Shown piece by piece: positions 1 through 5,070 of a stretch of 7,838 nucleotides of DNA. A program made the translations under genes and the position numbers. The notes below the pieces were generated by a model. That model saw only the letters and a list, made by a program, of their open reading frames with translations. It was not told where the DNA came from and did not search any database. Numbering within the stretch: position 1 is the stretch's first letter; each line of letters begins with the position of its first letter. This stretch comes from Desulfobacteraceae bacterium (lineage in GTDB: Bacteria; Desulfobacterota; Desulfobacteria; Desulfobacterales; UBA5616). The stretch lies in NCBI GenBank assembly GCA_030620375.1, contig JAUXEW010000135.1, forward strand, positions 1 through 7,838. The letters run 5' to 3'.

Positions 1-186
1 ATGGCTCGAGACCTTTGCAAAACGTCACTTTTTGTCCAATTAGCGCTGAAAAGCTTCACTAAAGTGCCAGCGTCAGACTCAAAATTCAATCCTCAAAATA
101 CTCAATGTATTCCTGCGGTTGCACGTAGTGAAGCTTTTCAGCGCTAATTGGACAAAAAGTGACGTTTTGCAAAGGTCTCGAGCCAT
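1..186. repeat. Foldback element with 61-bp perfect inverted repeats (MITE-like)
   Basis: Positions 1-61 are the exact reverse complement of 126-186, with no mismatch, separated by a 64-bp spacer (62-125). The arms begin and end with ATGGCTCGAGACC and its complement, so the left arm runs to the window edge and may continue beyond it. No transposase is present. Read on the minus strand, the right arm and spacer stay open to a TGA at 86-88, giving a short peptide tail ending in EYIEYFED; this may be a fossil of a coding end or chance. Long identical arms with a short non-coding core fit a non-autonomous element made from the two ends of a DDE-type insertion sequence. That origin is inference, and I cannot name the family. 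Transcribed RNA would form a very stable hairpin. Confidence 0.85.
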
Positions 187-199
187 AAACGCAGGCATA

Positions 200-226
200 T
201 CCATGGATATGTCGTGGATTTTTTTT
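200..226 (+). terminator. Candidate intrinsic terminator, plus strand
   Basis: TCCATG (200-205) pairs with CGTGGA (213-218), including one G-U pair, around a 7-nt loop. Eight T residues (219-226) follow at once. The same bases overlap a 16-bp perfect palindrome (196-211). It would stop plus-strand transcripts entering from left of the window, through or past the foldback element. The stem is short, so strength is uncertain. Confidence 0.4.
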
Positions 227-236
227 GAACCTTATA

Positions 237-264
237 AAACCCCGTCCGATAAGAGACGGGGTTT
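237..264 (-). terminator. GC-rich hairpin downstream of the PxxKW gene
   Basis: AAACCCCGTC (237-246) pairs perfectly with GACGGGGTTT (255-264) around an 8-nt loop. It lies about 20 bp beyond the stop codon of the minus-strand gene, where a terminator is expected. On the minus strand the stem runs into TTTTATAAGG, so the T tract is weak. It could work in both directions together with the hairpin at 200-226. Confidence 0.55.
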
Positions 265-285
265 ACCTTATTGATCGAAGCAGCA

Positions 286-564
286 TTATCGATAGTTTCG
301 TTTTGAAGCTTTAAGCGGATTAAGCTTGCCGTTTGAGTCTTTTTTAGATGTACTCACATGAGATGCCAAATTGCAATCTCCGTTTTTCCACTTCACTATC
401 GGGTCAGGACAAGCCGAACAGTACCAGCTGTTCGAATGTTTTGAGGCCCGCTTGCATCCGTCACACTGCTCCACGATCTCATGGCAAATCCCGCCATTAT
501 AGGAACACCCGTTGGCAGACATGAACCGGCATTCCATTCCCGTTCTTACCGTTGTACAAATCAT
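286..564 (-). CDS. PxxKW family small cysteine-rich protein
   Basis: This 92-residue protein has nine cysteines (C3, C12, C20, C27, C34, C37, C49, C52, C64), including CDGC and CSAC pairs, and the signature PIVKW (P55, K58, W59) followed by GDCN and SHV. This matches the PxxKW family of short cysteine-rich proteins I know from Desulfobacterales; their function is unknown. The paired CxxC motifs suggest a metal-binding (zinc or iron) or redox-active fold, which is inference. The C-terminal 20 residues are basic and low in complexity. There is no signal peptide or membrane segment, so it should be cytoplasmic. I chose the ATG at 562-564 because a full AAGGAGG lies 8 nt upstream. The in-frame GTG at 571-573 overlaps that ribosome site and cannot be the start. 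The gene stands alone, with its own candidate promoter and terminator. Confidence 0.85.
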   Translation of the reverse strand: MICTTVRTGMECRFMSANGCSYNGGICHEIVEQCDGCKRASKHSNSWYCSACPDPIVKWKNGDCNLASHVSTSKKDSNGKLNPLKASKRNYR

Positions 565-572
565 CTTAACCA

Positions 573-579
573 CCTCCTT
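573..579 (-). promoter_or_regulatory. Shine-Dalgarno site deciding the PxxKW start
   Basis: On the minus strand this reads AAGGAGG, 8 nt before the ATG at 562-564. It overlaps the alternative GTG (571-573), which rules out the longer 95-residue reading. Confidence 0.8.
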
Positions 580-593
580 TTTGGTTTAATTGT

Positions 594-622
594 ATAATCA
601 TAAAGCCCTAAATATACGACAA
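594..622 (-). promoter_or_regulatory. Candidate sigma-70-type promoter for the PxxKW gene
   Basis: On the minus strand, TTGTCG (617-622) and GATTAT (594-599) are 17 bp apart. Each matches four of six consensus bases. This would give a short leader ending in the strong ribosome site. The upstream box overlaps one arm of the palindrome at 620-653. Confidence 0.35.
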
Positions 623-653
623 CCTTTGAAAAGGGTTTTATTTCCAAAGGTTG
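620..653. promoter_or_regulatory. Palindrome, possible operator upstream of the PxxKW gene
   Basis: CAACCTTTG (620-628) is the exact reverse complement of CAAAGGTTG (645-653), with a 16-bp centre. Allowing one bulged base, the A-rich inner flanks extend the pairing. It touches the candidate -35 box of the minus-strand promoter, so it could bind a repressor or activator. No regulator is encoded nearby, so this stays speculative. Confidence 0.35.
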
Positions 654-772
654 CAAAATGCGACTTTAGTAAAATTTGGAAGCGCGTTTATAAACTTTCA
701 ATTCGGGCTTGTCAATAAAAAATAATCATGCCCCCCATAAACATTATCAGTTAATCGCCGATAATGAGTGTA

Positions 773-798
773 TGCTTGTTTTTATTGCTTGTTTTTAT
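773..798. repeat. Two tandem copies of a 13-bp unit
   Basis: TGCTTGTTTTTAT occurs at 773-785 and again at 786-798, identical and directly adjacent. It sits just upstream of the candidate kdsD promoter. It may be a slippage product or an AT-rich upstream element. Confidence 0.75.
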
Positions 799-827
799 TT
801 GAATAATTGATAATTTTCATTTAAGAT
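799..827 (+). promoter_or_regulatory. Candidate sigma-70-type promoter for kdsD
   Basis: TTGAAT (799-804) and TAAGAT (822-827) are separated by 17 bp in AT-rich DNA. A start near 834 would give a leader of about 75 nt before the kdsD ATG at 908. Confidence 0.45.
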
Positions 828-907
828 AAAATCTAACCAAAGATATTTGAAATTTCATCATCGCCAGAATCCAGTGATTTTTTCATTTTACAGGGTAGTC
901 ACGAAAC

Positions 908-1888
908 ATGGTCATAGAACAAGCGATTGAAGTCCTTAAAATCGAGGCTGACGGAATCCTAAACTTAACTAAGCGAATCGGAGCCGGTTTTTCCGAAATG
1001 GTGGAAACGATTTGCAATTCCGGCGGCCGTGTGATTATCAGCGGAATCGGCAAATCCGGAATCGTGGGCCGGAAAATTGTGGCCACACTAAACAGTACCG
1101 GTACACGATCTATTTTTTTACATCCGGTCGAAGCCATGCATGGAGACCTGGGAATGGTATCTAAGGGGGATGTATTCTTAGCCCTTTCTCATAGCGGTGA
1201 AACCGATGAGCTCAATATTCTGATACCCAGTATCAGAAAAATCGGGTGCAAGATTATCTCTTTTACCGGCAATATTAACTCCACATTGGCCCAACACAGT
1301 GATATCGTAATCGACGTGAGTATAGAAAAGGAGGCCTGTCCATTGGGTCTAGCCCCAATGGCCAGTACAACAGCGCTTCTTGCCATGGGAGATGCACTGG
1401 CAGTGGTTCTGATCAACAAAAAACACTTTAAACCCAGCGATTTTAAAAAGTATCATCCTGGCGGAAATTTAGGTCAACAGTTGACCCACAAGGTCAGTGA
1501 CTTGATGTTATCCGGAGAGTCCGTCCCTTGTATTTTTGAAAACCAATCCATGGAAGATGCCATAAAAGAAATTGACCGCCTTGGGCTGGGAGCTACTTTT
1601 ATTCTTTCAAAAGATAATCTCCTCGTCGGCATTATTACCGATGGCGATATCAGGCGTCTGATTGCCAAAAAAATACCGGTCTTCGAATTGGACGTCAAGG
1701 ACGTTATGACCCCAACACCCCGAACGGTTAGACCCGATTCTCCGACATATGACGCGCTAAATATTATGGAACACTATCAAATCACCGTCCTTTCCGTTAC
1801 GGATACGGATGGAAAAGTTTACGGCATATTACATTTACACGATATCCTTGGCAAAGGGGAATTCAAATTTAACGGAAAGCAGGATTGA
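908..1888 (+). CDS. kdsD: D-arabinose 5-phosphate isomerase (KdsD/KpsF family)
   Basis: This 326-residue enzyme interconverts D-ribulose 5-phosphate and D-arabinose 5-phosphate, the first step toward Kdo, the inner-core sugar of lipopolysaccharide. It acts in the cytoplasm. An N-terminal SIS sugar-isomerase domain (about 30-185) carries GIGKSG, SHSGETDE, KEACPLGLAP and HPGG. The residues aligning by spacing with the catalytic set of E. coli KdsD (K59, E111, E152, H193) are K49, E101, E142 and H183, all present. Two CBS domains follow (about 200-255 and 265-320), as usual for the family, and the length is close to the 328 of E. coli. The start is fixed by an in-frame TAG at 896-898; the ribosome site is weak (CAGGG, 12 nt upstream). 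Partner genes kdsA, kdsB and kdsC are not here, but waaA lies at 6056-7390. Confidence 0.97.
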   Translation: MVIEQAIEVLKIEADGILNLTKRIGAGFSEMVETICNSGGRVIISGIGKSGIVGRKIVATLNSTGTRSIFLHPVEAMHGDLGMVSKGDVFLALSHSGETDELNILIPSIRKIGCKIISFTGNINSTLAQHSDIVIDVSIEKEACPLGLAPMASTTALLAMGDALAVVLINKKHFKPSDFKKYHPGGNLGQQLTHKVSDLMLSGESVPCIFENQSMEDAIKEIDRLGLGATFILSKDNLLVGIITDGDIRRLIAKKIPVFELDVKDVMTPTPRTVRPDSPTYDALNIMEHYQITVLSVTDTDGKVYGILHLHDILGKGEFKFNGKQD

Positions 1889-2046
1889 AGTATCATTTGC
1901 AAGGTCTTAGTACTCTCGTGAGAACTTGATTGGGTGGTATCTGGCATTTGGTACCGGCGGATAGGAACATTTTTCATTTACCCGATATCCCAAAATTGGG
2001 TTTCATTCGATTGGATGAAGACAGACGAATCTATTTTAACCTTCGT

Positions 2047-2051
2047 GAGGG
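2047..2051 (+). promoter_or_regulatory. Ribosome site supporting the internal ATG of the PFK gene
   Basis: GAGGG lies 4-5 nt before the ATG at 2056. No comparable site precedes the TTG at 1930, which follows directly after an in-frame TGA. This favours the shorter protein. Confidence 0.5.
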
Positions 2052-2055
2052 AACT

Positions 2056-3384
2056 ATGAATTGTCATACAATCAGTACAGATACACCGTCAATCGGAGAA
2101 GCAAAAATTCCTTCACCGATACAAAAAGGTGAAAACGGCCTTAATGTCTATGATTTTGTATCGGATGACGACAGAGTGCTTTTAGACGTCAGTATCACCA
2201 ACCTGGTTTCAAAAATCAAAGATGGAGAAACCATCCCGTCCTTTGAAAAGGCCGGCCCCCGGAACAAAATTTATTTCGATCCAAGCAAGCTAAAGTGTGC
2301 GCTGGTGACCTGCGGTGGCCTTTGTCCGGGGCTAAACGACATTATCCGCTCAATTGTCCTGGGGCTATATTACGGATACAACGTCCGTCATATTTTTGGG
2401 ATTCGTTACGGACTTCAGGGGTTCATTCCCAAATACGGTCATGACATTGTAGATCTTACGCCGGGTTTGGTTGTCAATATTCTCGAGATGGGGGGATCTA
2501 TTCTTGGATCCTCACGAGGGCCACAATCCATTGACGAAATCGTGGACAGCCTCGAAAGAATGAATATCTGCATTCTTTTTATGGTCGGTGGGGACGGAAC
2601 CATTATGGCCGCATCAAAAATTGCTGAAATTATTACCCAAAGAGGGCTGAATATCAGTATTGTTGCAATTCCAAAAACAATTGATAATGATATATTCATG
2701 GTATCCCGGTCTTTCGGATTCGACACTGCAGTTGAGTTGGCAACCAAGGCTATTCAGGGAGCTCATAATGAAGCGGAAGCATATCCAAACGGTATCGGCC
2801 TGATAAAACTTATGGGGAGGTATTCCGGTTTTATAGCCGCCACAGCAGCTCTGGCCGAACAGAATGTCAATTTTGTCCTGATCCCGGAAATCGATTTTGA
2901 TCTTGCCGGATCCGGCGGTCTTTTAAAAGCCCTGGAAAAACGCTTACATCTAAGAGGGCATGCAGTCATTGTTGTTGCTGAAGGAGCAGGCCAGAAACTC
3001 TTTGAATGCGAAAAACAAGAATGCGACGAGTCCGGAAATATCCGGCCGAGTGACATCGGGATGTTCCTTAAGGATGCCATTACGACTTATTTCAATGAAA
3101 AGGACATCGAAACATCCCTTAAATACATAGACCCCAGTTACATGATCAGAAGCTTACCCTCAAATGCCAATGACAGTGTTTTTTGCAGTTTTCTGGGTCG
3201 AAACGCGGTTCATGCCGGAATGACCGGAAAAACAAAATTGCTTATCGGCCACTGGAACGATCATTTTGTCCATATCCCCCTGGACGCCAGTGCCGGAAAG
3301 CGTAAGCAGGTGGAACCACGCGGAACGCTATGGCGAAGTGTTCTGGAAGCAACCGGTCAGGGACCCTTAAAAAATGAAAACTGA
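2056..3384 (+). CDS. pfkA: ATP-dependent 6-phosphofructokinase, plant/trypanosome-like group
   Basis: This 442-residue cytoplasmic enzyme phosphorylates fructose 6-phosphate to fructose 1,6-bisphosphate. Motifs in order are GGLCPGLN (87-94), GGDGT (178-182), PKTIDND (206-212, catalytic D210), MGRYSG (253-258), IPE (276-278), EGAGQ (309-313) and YMIRS (362-366). G181 corresponds to Gly104 of E. coli PfkA, which marks ATP users; PPi enzymes have Asp there. K207 corresponds to position 124, which is Gly in E. coli PfkA. The Gly plus Lys pair is known from ATP-dependent plant and trypanosomatid enzymes. The extra N-terminal 75 residues and the C-terminal SNAND and AVHAGM stretches also fit that group. 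I prefer the ATG at 2056. The frame is open back to a TTG at 1930, which would add 42 residues. It lies 167 bp after kdsD on the same strand, so co-transcription is possible but unproven. Confidence 0.94.
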   Translation: MNCHTISTDTPSIGEAKIPSPIQKGENGLNVYDFVSDDDRVLLDVSITNLVSKIKDGETIPSFEKAGPRNKIYFDPSKLKCALVTCGGLCPGLNDIIRSIVLGLYYGYNVRHIFGIRYGLQGFIPKYGHDIVDLTPGLVVNILEMGGSILGSSRGPQSIDEIVDSLERMNICILFMVGGDGTIMAASKIAEIITQRGLNISIVAIPKTIDNDIFMVSRSFGFDTAVELATKAIQGAHNEAEAYPNGIGLIKLMGRYSGFIAATAALAEQNVNFVLIPEIDFDLAGSGGLLKALEKRLHLRGHAVIVVAEGAGQKLFECEKQECDESGNIRPSDIGMFLKDAITTYFNEKDIETSLKYIDPSYMIRSLPSNANDSVFCSFLGRNAVHAGMTGKTKLLIGHWNDHFVHIPLDASAGKRKQVEPRGTLWRSVLEATGQGPLKNEN

Positions 3385-3496
3385 TGACCTCGTAAAAAGG
3401 CCCAATTAAACATCAAAAAAATGGGAAACGCTAAAAGGCATCCCTATTCATTATGCTAATCGAGCAAACCATCCTAGAACCAATATCGAATAGCCC

Positions 3497-3538
3497 ATAC
3501 CCGATATCTCTTGATTGAGCTTCGCTCAATCAGGGTAT
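3497..3538. repeat. Bulged hairpin in the cfa leader
   Basis: TGATTGAGC (3512-3520) pairs perfectly with GCTCAATCA (3524-3532) over a 3-nt loop. Below it, ATACCC (3497-3502) pairs with GGGTAT (3533-3538), leaving a one-sided 9-nt bulge. There is no T tract after it on either strand, so it is not an obvious terminator. It lies upstream of the candidate cfa promoter. Confidence 0.6.
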
Positions 3539-3638
3539 AACATTAAAATGTTTGGTCTCAAATTTAACAGTATCTCCATCATTCGGGAAAATTTAAAGTC
3601 CATATTATCGTGCTATCGCGATAAAGCCGATGGAAATA

Positions 3639-3666
3639 TTGAAGGTGCCGTAGTTAAATTTATATT
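3639..3666 (+). promoter_or_regulatory. Candidate promoter for cfa
   Basis: TTGAAG (3639-3644) and TATATT (3661-3666) are spaced by 16 bp. The leader to the cfa start would be about 80 nt. In enterobacteria cfa also has a stationary-phase promoter; I cannot tell from this sequence which sigma factor would be used. Confidence 0.4.
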
Positions 3667-3741
3667 CCGGTTTCTTCAGCCAGGCTGGGGATGTCCATGA
3701 ATAAAGTCCCCATTAATTTCCTCATCAATAACCGGCATACG

Positions 3742-3752
3742 AAAGGGGGGGG
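3742..3752 (+). promoter_or_regulatory. G-tract ribosome binding site of cfa
   Basis: AAAGGGGGGGG ends 2 nt before the TTG start at 3755. An AGGGGG core at 3744-3749 has a 5-nt spacing, which supports TTG as the start. The run of eight G residues is unusual and prone to slippage. Confidence 0.65.
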
Positions 3753-3754
3753 CC

Positions 3755-4864
3755 TTGAACACAACAAAATTAAAAAATACCGTAGAGAAAATTTTTTCAA
3801 TAGCAGGAATAACAATTGATGGTCATCATCCATGGGATATGCAAATCAATAATAAAAATTTTTATCGAAACGTCCTGTCTCAGGGAACGCTTGGTCTTGG
3901 AGAGTCCTACATGGACAAATGGTGGGATTGTGAAAAACTTGATGAATTGATTTATAAGATTGTACGCTCCGAAATCGAGGAAGAGGTCAAACGAAACTGG
4001 GCATTGCTTTACGAAATAATACGGTTAAAAGTTTTAAATATGCAGTCAAAAAAAAGAGCATTTCAGATAGGGGAGAAACATTATGACTTAGGCAACGACC
4101 TGTTCAAGGGCATGCTTGACGCTCGAATGGTGTATAGCTGTGCGTATTGGAAGGGTGCCAGCACATTGGATGAAGCACAGGAGAACAAATTAGATCTAAT
4201 CTGCCGGAAACTGGAATTACAACCCAAAATGAAACTGCTTGACATTGGATGCGGGTGGGGGAATTTTGCAAAATATGCAGCCGAAAAATACAACGTTGAA
4301 GTAGTTGGAATTACAGTATCGGAGGAACAGGTAGCTCTCGGAAAAACAATCTGTCAGGGACTACCCGTTGAAATCAGGTTGCAAGACTATAGAAATATCG
4401 ACGAAAAATTTGACCACATTGTTTCACTTGGCATGTTCGAACATGTTGGTTACAAAAACTACAGAGAATACATGAAAGTTGCTCATAGTTGCCTAAAGGA
4501 TGATGGCCTTTTTTTACTGCATACTATTGGTAGTAATAAATCGACAACCTATACAGACCCCTGGATAAATAAATATATTTTCCCAGGTAGCATGCTGCCA
4601 TCGATTAAACAAATAGGAAGTTCAATTGAAGGACTGTTTGTAATGGAAGACTGGCACAATTTCAGCGCTGACTATGATAAAACCCTTATGGCATGGTATA
4701 TCAATTTCGAAAAGATGAAATCAAATTATGATGAACGGTTTTACAGAATGTGGAAATATTATCTGCTATCATGTGCAGGATCGTTTCGCGCTAGAAATAT
4801 TCAATTGTGGCAAATCGTCCTCTCTAAAAAGGGCGTCTTTGGAGGATACAGATCCATACGGTAA
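3755..4864 (+). CDS. cfa: Cyclopropane-fatty-acyl-phospholipid synthase
   Basis: This 369-residue S-adenosylmethionine-dependent enzyme adds a methylene bridge across cis double bonds of phospholipid acyl chains at the inner membrane, often on entry into stationary phase or under acid stress. The N-terminal domain (about 1-100) carries GTLGLGESYMD. The methyltransferase core has the SAM motif LDIGCGWG (162-169). The bicarbonate-site residues of E. coli Cfa (C139, E239, H266, I268, Y317) map with a constant offset of ten to C129, E229, H256, I258 and Y307, so the active site is complete. The C-terminal AGSFRARNIQLWQ is also conserved. TTG at 3755 is chosen because it has a G-rich ribosome site and because the next ATG would remove conserved residues. 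By eye the gene is more AT-rich than kdsD or waaA. It stands apart from both neighbours. Confidence 0.97.
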   Translation: MNTTKLKNTVEKIFSIAGITIDGHHPWDMQINNKNFYRNVLSQGTLGLGESYMDKWWDCEKLDELIYKIVRSEIEEEVKRNWALLYEIIRLKVLNMQSKKRAFQIGEKHYDLGNDLFKGMLDARMVYSCAYWKGASTLDEAQENKLDLICRKLELQPKMKLLDIGCGWGNFAKYAAEKYNVEVVGITVSEEQVALGKTICQGLPVEIRLQDYRNIDEKFDHIVSLGMFEHVGYKNYREYMKVAHSCLKDDGLFLLHTIGSNKSTTYTDPWINKYIFPGSMLPSIKQIGSSIEGLFVMEDWHNFSADYDKTLMAWYINFEKMKSNYDERFYRMWKYYLLSCAGSFRARNIQLWQIVLSKKGVFGGYRSIR

Positions 4865-4918
4865 AAATGTGTATAGTTAAAAAGAACCTAATAATGTTGC
4901 TTCGCGTCTACACATTTT
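4864..4918. repeat. 10-bp inverted repeat just after cfa
   Basis: AAAATGTGTA (4864-4873) and TACACATTTT (4909-4918) are perfect complements separated by 35 nt. The first arm begins at the cfa stop codon, and the second runs into a T-rich stretch. It could help end cfa transcripts, but the loop is long for an intrinsic terminator. Confidence 0.35.
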
Positions 4919-4954
4919 ATATTTTCCGGTTGAGCCGAAGGCGAAACCCTTATT

Positions 4955-4979
4955 CTGAATTCTGTCTCCTGAATTCTGT
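4955..4979. repeat. Direct repeat CTGAATTCTGT, period 14
   Basis: The 11-bp unit occurs at 4955-4965 and 4969-4979. It sits in a low-complexity stretch (about 4930-4985) with the motif GAGCCGAAGGCGAAACC beside it. Such stretches look like worn dispersed repeats and disrupt any coding reading here. Confidence 0.6.
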
Positions 4980-5014
4980 ATTCTTGTCGACCCTTTTCAC
5001 GGTATAGCCAACTG

Positions 5015-5046
5015 CCTCTGACCTGACCCAGAGGACCAGGCTTTTT
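5015..5046 (+). terminator. Weak candidate terminator upstream of the TIM-barrel gene
   Basis: CCTCTG (5015-5020) pairs with CAGAGG (5029-5034), and an alternative CCTG/CAGG pairing exists (5022-5025 with 5037-5040). A run of five T residues follows at 5042-5046. It could end leftover cfa transcription or act as an attenuator before the ribosome site at 5057-5064. Confidence 0.3.
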
Positions 5047-5070
5047 ATGTTTAAATAAAAGGAGCGGTTT

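Larger units (their letters stand above)
565..907. other. 343-bp divergent intergenic region between PxxKW and kdsD
   Basis: No gene is visible here. The stretch is AT-rich and separates two divergently transcribed genes. It holds the minus-strand signals at 573-622, the palindrome at 620-653, a 7-bp hairpin (CATTATC 742-748 with GATAATG 760-766), a tandem 13-bp repeat (773-798) and a candidate plus-strand promoter (799-827). An in-frame TAG at 896-898 closes the kdsD frame just upstream of its ATG. Confidence 0.7.
3385..3754. other. 370-bp intergenic leader between PFK and cfa
   Basis: No convincing gene is visible. From left to right it holds the motif GATGACCTCGTAAAAAG (3383-3399), which overlaps the PFK stop codon, a bulged hairpin (3497-3538), a 10-bp palindrome TATCGCGATA (3614-3623), a candidate promoter (3639-3666) and the G-rich ribosome site of cfa. 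A 61-codon open frame (3515-3700) begins inside the hairpin loop region and has no ribosome site; I do not regard it as a gene. Confidence 0.6.

Noticed and set aside
1..186. CRISPR-like or toxin-antitoxin interpretation of the repeats
   Set aside because: There are only two arms in inverted orientation, no regularly spaced direct repeats, and no associated protein genes.
571..573. GTG as start of the PxxKW gene
   Set aside because: It overlaps the AAGGAGG ribosome site; the ATG at 562-564 has ideal spacing and fits the family N-terminus.
883..1137. Minus-strand open frame across the kdsD start
   Set aside because: It lies opposite a strongly supported kdsD reading and shows no domain.
908..3384. 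kdsD and PFK as a dedicated new pathway operon
   Set aside because: They share a strand but are 167 bp apart, and each is a standard housekeeping enzyme; nothing shows joint function beyond general sugar-phosphate metabolism.
3515..3700. 61-codon plus-strand open frame before cfa
   Set aside because: Its TTG start lies in the hairpin, it has no ribosome site, its sequence resembles nothing I recognise, and the candidate cfa promoter runs through its end.
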